Shown here piece after piece: positions 1 through 8,596 of a stretch of DNA of 64,000 nucleotides. The stretch is from Janthinobacterium lividum (GTDB lineage Bacteria; Pseudomonadota; Gammaproteobacteria; Burkholderiales; Burkholderiaceae_D). The stretch covers positions 3,782,001-3,846,000 of the forward strand of contig NZ_CP075583.1 of assembly GCF_023509035.1 (NCBI RefSeq), in the 5' to 3' direction. Each line of letters starts with the position of its first letter. Within the stretch, counting starts at the first letter, position 1. Below the pieces are notes generated by a model that saw only the letters and a list, made by a program, of their open reading frames with translations, did no database searches and was not told where the DNA came from. The position numbers and the translations under genes are program-made.

Positions 1-245
1 GCCCATGCCCAGCGAGATGAACGATTGGGACGCCATCTTTCGCGCCAATCCGGGCCAGGGAGAAGGGGCTGCGCCGGCTTGACGGCTGGCGCTACCTGGC
101 GCTGGGCGTCGTGACCCAGGTCGATCCCGTCATCTGCGACTGTGGCCTGGTGCAACTGGAAAACCCGTTTACGACGCATGACGTGCGCTGCGTGGGCGCC
201 CATGTCGGCGTCATCCTGGCGCGCCTGGATGCTTGCCTGGCGTAA
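1..245 (+). CDS. 3' end of an unrecognised protein, probably frameshifted
   Basis: Two consecutive reading frames appear to make one protein tail. One frame runs from the window edge to a stop at 80-82 and includes MPSEMNDWDAIFRANPGQG. The next frame gives RRLDGWRYLALGVVTQVDP and ends in ARLDACLA with TAA at 243-245. They join if one G is removed from the GGG/GGGG runs at about 59-68. I do not recognise the family; the tail is mostly hydrophobic beta-like sequence with two close Cys residues (CDC). It could also be two unrelated fragments. The start lies outside the window. Confidence 0.4.
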
Positions 246-319
246 AATCCGGCCCGCTTTGTTGCCCGCCCTATATACTTGCTGAAACGGATTTTCCGGC
301 ATCAGACAAGGTTATAAGC

Positions 320-2786
320 ATGGCATCAGGCATGGAGCAGTTTCAGGAAAAAGCACGGCAGGCATTAATATGGGCGCGCACGCAGGCCGTGCGCGTGGCG
401 GATGTGGCGAGGGTGAGGGCAGTGGCGCTGTACCGGCGCGGCCACGCGCACTTGATGACCTTGCCTCCCGTGCGGCGTGCGCTGGTGCTGGGCTTATGGT
501 CCTTCCTGGCCGTGCTGGCGCTGCTGACTTTATACATGCTGTTGCTGATTCCCCTGACGCCCAGCATCCACGATTTGCGCCAGGCGCGCGCGGCCGCACC
601 GAGCACCATGGTCAGCGCCGACGGCAAGGAACTGGCCCGCTTCGATCAGGGCTTGCAGGAGCGGGTCACCCTGAAGCAGATTTCGCCGAACGTTATCAGC
701 GCGCTGATCTCGACGGAAGACCACCGTTTCTATGAACACCACGGCATCGACTTCACGCGCACGGCGGGCGCCGTCTTGCACACTGCGGGAGGCAACCCCC
801 AGGGCGGCTCCACCATCACGCAGCAGCTGGCGCGCAATATGTTCCCCGAGGAAATCGGCCGCTCGCGCAACCTGAACCGCAAGCTGAAGGAACTGATCAC
901 GGCCCTCAAAATCGAGGCCACCTACAGCAAGACGGAAATCTTGGAAGCCTACCTGAACACGGTGCCTTTCCTGTATAACACCTACGGCATTGAAATGGCG
1001 GCCCGTACGTATTTCGACAAGCCGGCGTCGCGCCTCGATATCCTGGAAAGCGCCACCCTGGTCGGCATGCTCAAGGGCACGAATTACTATAATCCCGTCG
1101 GTAATCCCGAGCGTTCCCTGCAGCGCCGCAACGTGGTGCTGGGGCAGATGCGCAAGCACGATGTCATTGACGAGGCGCGCTACAAACAGTTGATCAAACG
1201 GCCGCTGCGCCTGCATTTCGAGCGCCAGAGCGAACGGGCGCAGTCGGACAGCCATTTCACGGCCTATGTGCGCAAGTGGCTGATCGAGTGGGCCGATGAA
1301 AATGACTACAACCTGGAACTCGATGCCCTGGTGGTGCACACCACGCTCGACTACGATTTGCAGCAGGCGGCCGAGCGCGCCGTCGAACGCCAGGCGAATG
1401 CCTTGCAGGCGATTGCCGACGTGGAATGGAGCCGCGCGGGCGTGCCGTCGTCCACTTCGACCGGCATGTACGCGGGCATGCAGGGCGGCAGCGTGCCGTT
1501 CGATTATTTCTGGAAATCGCATCCTGCCCTGCTCGAGGCCTTCGTGCGCGAGTCGGGCGACTACCGCAAGCTGACGGCCGCCGGCGGCACGCCCGAGGCA
1601 GCGCTGGCGCAACTGAAGGGCGACCGCGTTTTCATGGCGGCCCTGCGCAAGTCGAAGACGCGTTTGGAAGCAGGCTTTACGGCCATGGACCCGTCCACGG
1701 GCGCCGTGCGCGCCTGGGTGGGCAGCCGCGACTTTGCGCGCGAGCAATTCGACCACGTGTCGCAGGCGGCGCGCCAGCCCGGTTCCACCTTCAAACCTAT
1801 CGTGTATGGCGCGGCGCTGGAGAAGGGCCTCAGCCCTGAACACGTCTATCGCGATGAAGTGATGGATATCAAGGCGGCCGACGGCACTAAATGGCGCCCG
1901 ACGGACATGAGCGGCACCACGGGACGCGACATGACCATGCGCGACGGCCTCGTCTACTCGAAAAACACCATCACGGCGCAAGTGATGCAGGATGTCGGCT
2001 TGCCTCCGATCATCAAGCTGGCGCGCGCGCTGGGCATCCGCGACAGCAAGCTGGAAAAAGTGCCATCGCTGGCGCTGGGCACCAGTCCCGTCACTTTATT
2101 GGAAATGGTCAACGCCTACGCCAGCATCGCGGCCCAGGGCGAAGCGCGCCTGCCATTCGTCGTCACGCACATTACCGACCGCGAAGGCAAGGTCATCGCC
2201 CGCTTCGGTGAAGACAAGCCCAAGCGCGCCATGCAGGCAGCATCGGCCGCCACGCTGACGGACATGATGCGCGGCGTCATCGACCGCGGCACGGGCACGG
2301 CCATCCGCAGCCGCTTCGGCATCCGCTCCGACGTGGCCGGCAAGAGCGGCACCACGCAAAACAATGCGGACGGCTGGTTTATCCTGATGCATCCGGAACT
2401 GGTGGGCGGCGCCTGGGTAGGTTTCAATGACGCCAGGGTCACCATGCGCAGCAACTACTGGGGCCAGGGCGGCCACAACGCCGTGCTGGTGGTGGGCGAC
2501 TTCTTCAAGACGGCGCTCGACACGGGCAAGCTGTCGCGCGATGCCATCTTCCCCGGCGGCAAGCCGCCACCGCCGCTGCGCCATGTGGAGCCGGTCGAGG
2601 AGCCACAGGACGAAGCGGTGGAAGAGCCCGGGAGATATGCTGCAGGAGGGCGCGCCGCCGGCGCCGCTGGCCATGCCGGCCGAAGGCGACGGCGGACAGG
2701 AAGCGCATGGCAAGGCGGTACAGGAGCCGGCGCCATTCCCGGCACCGCAGCCCGCTCCTGCACCGCAGCCGGCGCCGCAAGGATAA
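320..2786 (+). CDS. Class A penicillin-binding protein (PBP1-type transglycosylase/transpeptidase), frameshifted near the C-terminus
   Basis: A bifunctional peptidoglycan synthase anchored in the inner membrane. A cytoplasmic N-terminus is followed by one membrane segment (about residues 51-75). The GT51 glycosyltransferase shows motif EDHRFYEHHGID with catalytic Glu near residue 133, then GGSTITQQLARNMF and an ILEAYLNT box. The transpeptidase has SxxK as STFK (Ser about 488), SxN as SKN and KSGTT (Lys about 675). I chose ATG 320 because it starts the conserved N-terminus; the frame opens further upstream without a good site. In the frame as read the protein runs to 2911, overlapping the next gene with low-complexity Arg/Ala/Gly sequence. 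Removing one G from GGG at 2630-2632 gives GDMLQEGAPPAPL and a Pro/Ala/Gln tail ending at 2786, which fits the family better. Confidence 0.9.
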
Positions 2787-2828
2787 GCGCCGCCATCATG
2801 GCGAATTCACCCATTGCAAAGAATAATC

Positions 2829-4370
2829 ATGACCTCACCAAAGCCCACACTGCGCCTGATACTCGGCGACCAGCTCAATGCGCAGCACCGCTGGTTCACC
2901 GAAGTCGATGACGCCACCATCTATGTCTTGATGGAAGTGCGGCAAGAAACCGATTATGTGCTGCATCATGCGCAGAAAATCCTGGCGATCTTCGCTGCCA
3001 TGCGTGAGCTGGCGCGCCAGCTGCGCCAGCTCGGCCACACCGTGCATTACATCGCTATCGACGAGGTGGAAAGCACGCGCTCGATAGCGGAGAATATCGA
3101 AGCCCTGCTTGGCCACTATGACGCCGGCGCCTTCGAATACCAGGCACCCGACGAGTGGCGCCTCGACCAGCAGCTCTACCAGGCGGGGCGACGCTCGAGC
3201 ATCCCCTGGCTGATGGTCGACAGCGACCATTTCTATACGGCCCGCCATGAGGCAGCCGATATTTTCGCCGGACGCAAGCAATGGCTGATGGAGTTTTTCT
3301 ACCGCCAGATGCGCAGCGCGCATCAGGTGCTGATGGAAGACGCGAAAAAACCCGTCGGCGGCCAATGGAATTTTGACCACGATAACCGCAAGCCCTGGCG
3401 CGGCACGCCCGCCGAGCCGCAGGATACGCGCACCATGCATGACCACTCTCGACTATGGCAAAGCATCGTCGCCGCAGGCGTGAAAAGCTTCGGTGCGCCG
3501 CATGCCGACCGGCTGGCGTGGGCGCTGAACCGGGTTGAGGCGCTGCAGCAGCTCGATGCCTTCATCGAGCGGGCCTTGCCGCATTTTGGTGATTTCCAGG
3601 ATGCGATGAGTGTCAAGGCCTGGCGTTTGTTTCATTCCCTGCTGTCGTTCGCGCTGAACGTGAAAATGCTCAACCCGCGTGAAGTCGTCGCCAGGGCGCA
3701 AGCGGCGTATCAGGCGGGCCATGCCCCCTTAGCGGCGGTCGAGGGTTTTATACGCCAGATACTGGGATGGCGCGAATATGTGCGCGGCGTCTACTGGGCC
3801 CATATGCCTGGGTATGCCGAGAAGAATTTCTTTGGCCACACGCGCCCGTTGCCAGCATGGTTTTGGGATGGCAAGACGAAGATGCATTGCCTGTCGCAGG
3901 CGATTACCCAGTCGCTGGAACAGGCCCATGCGCATCACATCCAGCGCCTGATGGTGATCGGCAACTTCGCGCTGTTGGCGGGCCTCGACCCGGCCAAGGT
4001 GCATGGCTGGTACTTGGGCATTTATATCGATGCTTTCGAGTGGGTGGAACTGCCCAATACCGTCGGCATGAGCCAGTTCGCCGATGGCGGGCTGCTGGCC
4101 ACCAAGCCGTATGTCTCCAGCGCAGCGTATATCGACCGCATGGGTGATTATTGCAAAGGCTGCCATTACGATAAAAAGGCGCGCATCGGCGAGCGCGCCT
4201 GTCCCTTCAATGCCTTGTACTGGGATTTTTTCCATCGCAACGCGGACACCTTGGAACGTAATCCCCGCATAGGCATGGCGTACCGCCAGCTGGAGAAAAT
4301 GGACGAGGCGACAATCGCGGCTTTCCGGCAGCAGGCCGCCACGATGCTGGCCAGGCTCGATTCCCTGTAA
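2829..4370 (+). CDS. phrB: Iron-sulfur bacterial cryptochrome/photolyase (FeS-BCP, PhrB-like (6-4) photolyase)
   Basis: A 513-residue flavoprotein of the cryptochrome/photolyase-related family. It opens with LRLILGDQLNAQHRWF, typical of this branch. Four cysteines at residues 354, 442, 445 and 458 (MHCLSQ, YCKGCHYD, RACPF) match the spacing of the [4Fe-4S] ligands known in Agrobacterium PhrB. Members bind FAD and a lumazine antenna and repair (6-4) UV photoproducts; this assignment is from family knowledge. ATG 2829 is preferred over the TTG at 2814 because it begins the conserved strand. It lies 42 bp after the corrected PBP stop and converges on the exported unknown gene downstream. Confidence 0.92.
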   Translation: MTSPKPTLRLILGDQLNAQHRWFTEVDDATIYVLMEVRQETDYVLHHAQKILAIFAAMRELARQLRQLGHTVHYIAIDEVESTRSIAENIEALLGHYDAGAFEYQAPDEWRLDQQLYQAGRRSSIPWLMVDSDHFYTARHEAADIFAGRKQWLMEFFYRQMRSAHQVLMEDAKKPVGGQWNFDHDNRKPWRGTPAEPQDTRTMHDHSRLWQSIVAAGVKSFGAPHADRLAWALNRVEALQQLDAFIERALPHFGDFQDAMSVKAWRLFHSLLSFALNVKMLNPREVVARAQAAYQAGHAPLAAVEGFIRQILGWREYVRGVYWAHMPGYAEKNFFGHTRPLPAWFWDGKTKMHCLSQAITQSLEQAHAHHIQRLMVIGNFALLAGLDPAKVHGWYLGIYIDAFEWVELPNTVGMSQFADGGLLATKPYVSSAAYIDRMGDYCKGCHYDKKARIGERACPFNALYWDFFHRNADTLERNPRIGMAYRQLEKMDEATIAAFRQQAATMLARLDSL

Positions 4371-4397
4371 TCCAGGACAATCTGGCCCGGCACGCGC

Positions 4398-5132
4398 TTA
4401 GAGGGTATTGCGTCGCAAGCCCGCTTCCCGCACGAACACTTGCAGCGCGGGCATGGTTTGCCGGTGCAGCATTTTCATTTCCGCTTGCAGCTTGGGTGTG
4501 ATCGCCAGGCTGCCGTCCGCTTGCTGGCGCACGGGCAAGCCCAGCCCCTTCGCCATTTCCACCGGGTAATTCGTGAAATCGCCGTACGGGCGCTTGCCGT
4601 CGACGGACGGGGTGGGCCAGTAGCCTTCGGCCAAGTAATCTTCCGCGCCAATGCCCAGCATTTCCAGCGTCATCCACGACTGTTGCCGCAGCAGCGTCAG
4701 ATGCCGGGTCGTCAAGGTGAAGGGCGCCTTGGCGTAGACATAGCTGCCCGGTCTCAGGTCGGCCATCTGCACGAAGTGGGGTAGCAACAGCGCCGCTTCC
4801 ATCAGGCGCTGTGCGGCCAGCGCCGCATCCTTGCTGGCGATGGCCTGCATGGCCAGTTGCAGTGTATCGCCTTTGCCCAGCGGGTACGCCGGATTGAGCA
4901 TGGGTGCGCCGCTTTCCACGGGCGACCAGCCGATGTTGAAACGCCGTATCAGCGCCAGATGGTGCACATTGAGCACCTTGGGCAGCGGCGAGTCGAGGGT
5001 GGCCAGGATGCGCTGGCGCACGGCGTTGGGCAGGTCGCCGTCGGCCGCGTGCGCGAGCACGGGCGAACACAGCAGGGCGCCGGCGAGGCGCAGCAACTGG
5101 CGGCGCAGGGGCTGGATCAGGCGCGGCATCAT
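4398..5132 (-). CDS. Exported protein of unknown function
   Basis: About 244 residues from the ATG at 5132. An N-terminal signal peptide is visible: an Arg-rich n-region (LIQPLRRQLLRL), hydrophobic AGALLCSPVL and an AHAADG cleavage area, so the product is probably periplasmic. The mature part is helical, with no catalytic motif I recognise. The start codon overlaps the stop of the upstream gene as ATGA (5129-5132), which indicates translational coupling and favours this start over the longer 5186 frame. Together with the next gene upstream it forms a two-gene operon of exported unknowns, convergent with the photolyase. Confidence 0.7.
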   Translation of the reverse strand: MMPRLIQPLRRQLLRLAGALLCSPVLAHAADGDLPNAVRQRILATLDSPLPKVLNVHHLALIRRFNIGWSPVESGAPMLNPAYPLGKGDTLQLAMQAIASKDAALAAQRLMEAALLLPHFVQMADLRPGSYVYAKAPFTLTTRHLTLLRQQSWMTLEMLGIGAEDYLAEGYWPTPSVDGKRPYGDFTNYPVEMAKGLGLPVRQQADGSLAITPKLQAEMKMLHRQTMPALQVFVREAGLRRNTL

Positions 5133-5703
5133 GGCGTCGTCAAGTCCTGGCGCTGAAACTCGATGCGGTTTTCCTGGTAGACCCACTTGGTGTAGGGCCC
5201 GAACACGCGCCGGTTTTCCTTGCTGTCGGCATTCGACAGCTCGCGCTTCATGCGCCGCACGAGGGCGGGGTCCGTGAGCGGCGCGGTCGTGGCGGCGAAC
5301 ACGTCATGCCGCACGCTCTGTTTGGCGTCGGCGCCGCGCGAGATGATGGTGAGCTTGCGTGAGGCGGGATCGAAGTACAGGCGCATAGCGAAGGTATTCA
5401 TGTCCTGCAGATACAGGCCGTCGTCGCGTTGCTGGGCATAGAAGTAATCGCCGCAGACGGCCTTGGGCTCGCGTTTCCATTCGCAGGACAGGGCGATCAG
5501 CAGATGCCGGTCATCGAGTTGCTTGACCGAAATGCGTCCTTTGGAATAGCCCCAGGTGCTGGCCGGCACGGTCGCCGACGAGGCAAGATTGTATTCGCCT
5601 ACCAGCTTGGTCAGGGAGCTTGCGCCGAGGCGCCGGCGCAGAAAATCAAGGCGGCTGCCGCTGCGGCGCCGCGTATCTTGGAAAATGGTGTCATGATGGC
5701 CAT
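5129..5703 (-). CDS. Exported protein of unknown function, frameshifted just after the signal peptide
   Basis: The mature part reads in one frame from SLTKLVGEYNL to RQDLTTP, stopping at 5129. A convincing signal peptide sits in a different frame from ATG 5703 or 5694: TPFSKIRGAAAAAALIFCAG followed by ASAQA, with an immediate TGA at 5611-5613. Adding one C to the CCC at about 5614-5616 fuses them as ASAQAP-LTKLVGEY. The alternative continuous frame (start 5719, ATFFYGHHDT...) gives an implausible Arg-rich N-terminus. The mature domain (about 165 residues) has two Cys and is beta-rich; family unknown. It is translationally coupled to the following gene by ATGA. Confidence 0.65.
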
Positions 5704-5760
5704 AAAAAAAAGTTGCCATATTATAGATGGCAACTTTCCAATATGGCCACGCGCTTGCCC

Positions 5761-6048
5761 TTATTTCAGCTTGCTCAGTTCCGCTATGTCGATCTTGACG
5801 ACCTTGTCGCCCACGGCGGCGACCAGCGCCTTGAAGTGGGGCGTCGCGTCATGCGCCGTCAGCGCGGCTTTGTCGGCCCACTCTTCCAGCATGATGAAGC
5901 GCGTGGGAATCTTATTGTCGACGTGCAGCTCGTAGCGCAGGCAGCCGCTTTCGGTGCGGCTGGGTGCTACGACGGCTTCCAGGGCGGCGCGCACGGCGTC
6001 GATATGGTCAGCTTGGGCATCGATGGTGGCGACGACGATCAGGGTCAT
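5761..6048 (-). CDS. Antibiotic biosynthesis monooxygenase (ABM) family protein, YgiN-like
   Basis: A 95-residue cytoplasmic protein with the ABM dimeric alpha/beta-barrel pattern: MTLIVVATIDAQ strand, SGCLRYELHVD strand, FIMLEEWADKAALTAHDATPHF helix and a C-terminal strand. Relatives oxidise quinols or act as small redox monooxygenases; the substrate cannot be read here. It stands alone, 110 bp after azoR in the same direction, so it may be read through from azoR, which would fit shared quinone/redox chemistry (inference). Confidence 0.85.
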   Translation of the reverse strand: MTLIVVATIDAQADHIDAVRAALEAVVAPSRTESGCLRYELHVDNKIPTRFIMLEEWADKAALTAHDATPHFKALVAAVGDKVVKIDIAELSKLK

Positions 6049-6157
6049 GGTGGTCCTTGTGGTTGGGATTCCAGCAGCTTAGCGCATCTGGCGCTTCCTT
6101 GCCGGCCGGTCACCCTGGGGCTGCGCCGAAACAGCTTGCGGCGCAGCAGGCAATCGC

Positions 6158-6730
6158 TTACGCCGCTTGCAGCGCGCCGATCTGCTCGAAAGCGCCCGTC
6201 AACGCCTGCGCCCTGGCTGCATCGCTGACCTTGACGCCTTCGGCGCGCACGATCTCGAGCTGCGTGATGCCAAGGAAGCCGAGGAAGGCGCGCAGATGGC
6301 TTTCCTGGTGTTCCAGGCTGGCCATCGGCGTGTCGGCGCCGTAATAACCGCCGCGCGTCGAGGCGATGATCACGCGCTTGCTGCCCAACAAGCCTTCGGG
6401 GCCATTGGCGCCGTACTGGAAGGTTTTGCCGGGTACTGCCAGCGCGTCTAGCCACGATTTGAGCTGGCTGGGGATGGCGAAGTTGTACATGGGCGCGCCG
6501 ATGACGATGACGTCAGCGGCCAGCACCTGCTCCAGCGCGCCGGCCAGCGCTGCGCCGTCGGCGTCGCTGGGGGCGGCCGTAAATTGCGGCAAGGGGTGCG
6601 CGGCCAGGTCGCGGTAGTGGGCGGTGGCGCCCGGCGCGGCCGCTTGCAGGCGCGCGACGATGGCGGCGGACAATTGGCGGCTGACGGAATGTTCGCCGAG
6701 GACGCTAGAATCGATATGCAGGATGTTCAT
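6158..6730 (-). CDS. azoR: FMN-dependent NADH-azoreductase / quinone reductase
   Basis: A 190-residue flavodoxin-like protein. It has the family start [20 protein letters not shown], the FMN-binding [16 protein letters not shown] motif and the STRGGYYG loop. AzoR enzymes use NADH to reduce azo compounds and quinones by two-electron transfer and protect against thiol and quinone stress. ATG 6730 is chosen as the conserved start; the open frame continues far upstream through the neighbouring regulator without homology. It is divergent from an HxlR-type regulator with a 69-bp shared gap, the usual azoR/HxlR arrangement, so that regulator probably controls it. Confidence 0.93.
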   Translation of the reverse strand: MNILHIDSSVLGEHSVSRQLSAAIVARLQAAAPGATAHYRDLAAHPLPQFTAAPSDADGAALAGALEQVLAADVIVIGAPMYNFAIPSQLKSWLDALAVPGKTFQYGANGPEGLLGSKRVIIASTRGGYYGADTPMASLEHQESHLRAFLGFLGITQLEIVRAEGVKVSDAARAQALTGAFEQIGALQAA

Positions 6731-6799
6731 GGTAGCCTTCTTGAATGGTATGATCGGGTGGTATGTTTTTGTAACCGAGGTAAATATAGTGACTATCAA

Positions 6800-7288
6800 A
6801 TGAACGCACAAGAAGGCACTTTTTCCACACTGGGGCACACGGATGTGACTATTGGCGACGTCGCCGCGCAAGGGGCCGCGCTGGAACGGCGCATGCGCGA
6901 CGCGGGGGGCCATGCGGGTGTGGCGGACTCGTGCCGCCCGATCACGGACATCCTCACGCGGGTGGGCGATAAATGGAGCGTGATGGTGGTGATGTTGCTC
7001 GGCAATGGCACCAAGCGCTTCAACGAGATGCGCCGTCTGATCGGCGGCATTTCGCAGCGCATGCTGACCCTGACCCTGCGCGGACTGGAACGCGATGGTC
7101 TCGTGACGCGCACCGTGTTCCCCACCGTGCCGCCGCGCGTCGATTACGCCTTGACGGACCTGGGGCGCTCGCTGTTGATCCCCATCAGCGCGCTGAGCGC
7201 CTGGGCGTACGGCCACCGCGACGCCATCGATGCGGCGCGGCTGGTGTTTGATGCCAGGAGCGCCGCTCAACCGCTCTCAGGCGATTAG
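6800..7288 (+). CDS. HxlR-family winged-helix transcriptional regulator
   Basis: About 162 residues from ATG 6800. The core is a classic HxlR/MarR-like winged helix: [56 protein letters not shown], then the wing [12 protein letters not shown]. The first core Cys is the position used as a redox switch in many HxlR proteins sensing quinones or aldehydes. It is divergent from azoR across 69 bp, implying it represses azoR and probably itself. The longer upstream frame overlaps azoR and is not expected. Confidence 0.9.
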   Translation: MNAQEGTFSTLGHTDVTIGDVAAQGAALERRMRDAGGHAGVADSCRPITDILTRVGDKWSVMVVMLLGNGTKRFNEMRRLIGGISQRMLTLTLRGLERDGLVTRTVFPTVPPRVDYALTDLGRSLLIPISALSAWAYGHRDAIDAARLVFDARSAAQPLSGD

Positions 7289-7345
7289 ATCGGCTCAAAT
7301 GGCGGCGCGGGAAAGGCCGGATGCATCAGTTCCTCTAAAACCTTC

Positions 7346-8386
7346 CTATAAGCTGCCTTGCATGTCGTGCCGGTAGCGCGCCGGCGGCAGCTCGAACTGG
7401 GTCTTGAAGAAGCGGGTGAACGCGCTTTGCGAGGAAAAGCCCAGGCGCTCGCTGATTTCCACCACGCTCAGGCTCGTTTCGCGCAGCAAACGGCGTGATT
7501 CGCGGCTCTTGGCGCGCAGTTCCAGCGCGCGGAACGAGGTCTGCTCCTGCTGCAGCTGGCGCTGCAAGGTCCAGCGGTTCATCGCCAGGCCATCGCACAG
7601 GGCCGGCAGCAGCGAGGCGCCGTCGGCATCGCCTGCACCTTGCTGGCCGAGTAAATCGATGATGGCTTGCTCCACGCGGGCCGAAAACAACTGCGCTCCC
7701 TGTAACTGCTGCAATTGCCCCTGCGCGTGCCGCAGTGCATGCGGCGCCAGCATGGCGTTGAACTGGGCGAAAGGCCGGTCCAGCGCGGGCGCGTCAAATG
7801 TCAGCGTGTTGCGCGCCTGGCCAAAGGTGGCCTTGGCGCCGAAGCACTCGGCAATGGCCTGCGCGAACCACGGCGCCTTGCCCTGGAAGCCGGCGTGGAA
7901 GGCGGTGGCCGCGCCATCGTCATAGGCGCGCGCCACCAGCGACAGCATGCGGAAATTGGCCAGCGCCTGCATGGCGCCCCCTAGCGGGCAAAACTCGGAC
8001 AGGTATTCGATCTCGATGCGTGTGCCATTCTCGCTCATCAGCATGAAGTCGAATTCACCGATCAGGCCCCGCAAGTGCAGCAGCTCGTGCAGCGCGCTGC
8101 GCAGGGTGGGGCGGTTGAAGCAGACGTGGGCGATGCCCGAGTAATGCGCGAACCAGTGCGTCACGTCGAGGTCGAGAATGGCCCGGTGCTGGGGCAGTTG
8201 CTGGGCGTAGGCCGTCATGCGGCGGTGCCGCTCGGCGTTGATGCGGCCACCCGGCTCGTCCAGCTGCGCCGGTGTGATGCCTGTGTAGCGGAAAAAGTCG
8301 GCGGGGTCGTGGCCGTCGGCTTGCATGGCGCGCGCGCATTGCTGCGCGATCCGGTTCGAAACCGTGCGCGTATCGGGTTTGTGCAA
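7346..8386 (-). CDS. AraC-family transcriptional regulator
   Basis: About 346 residues. The C-terminal 100 residues hold two helix-turn-helix motifs (LLRETSLSVVEISERLGFSS, then QSAFTRFFKTQFELPPARYR), the AraC DNA-binding signature. The N-terminal part (about 1-240) resembles the OruR/ArgR-like effector domain (Arabinose_bd family). I prefer the TTG at 8386 because AGGAGA lies about 7 bases upstream; a GTG at 8431 in the same frame is the alternative. It is divergent from a GH3 lipoprotein, so control of that gene is likely but not shown. Confidence 0.88.
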   Translation of the reverse strand: MHKPDTRTVSNRIAQQCARAMQADGHDPADFFRYTGITPAQLDEPGGRINAERHRRMTAYAQQLPQHRAILDLDVTHWFAHYSGIAHVCFNRPTLRSALHELLHLRGLIGEFDFMLMSENGTRIEIEYLSEFCPLGGAMQALANFRMLSLVARAYDDGAATAFHAGFQGKAPWFAQAIAECFGAKATFGQARNTLTFDAPALDRPFAQFNAMLAPHALRHAQGQLQQLQGAQLFSARVEQAIIDLLGQQGAGDADGASLLPALCDGLAMNRWTLQRQLQQEQTSFRALELRAKSRESRRLLRETSLSVVEISERLGFSSQSAFTRFFKTQFELPPARYRHDMQGSL

Positions 8387-8596
8387 GGGTGTCTCCTGCT
8401 TGTTGTAGTAATTTTTCACAAATATTAGCACTTTGTAGGAGATTGTTGGTTGTCGTGCCGTCTAACCAAAAATTGTTCTCGCGGGTATAAAACGCGTGCT
8501 GTGCGGTCAAGAAACTCACGCATTCTCACGCTATATTGATTTCGGGCTGGCCCTGATGCCACCCGGATACCTACAAAAACAGTCTTGGAGATAATG

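Noticed and set aside
530..1981. Long minus-strand open frame opposite the penicillin-binding protein
   Set aside because: His/Arg/Gly-rich composition typical of the antisense of a GC-rich gene; no start signal, and the opposite strand is clearly coding.
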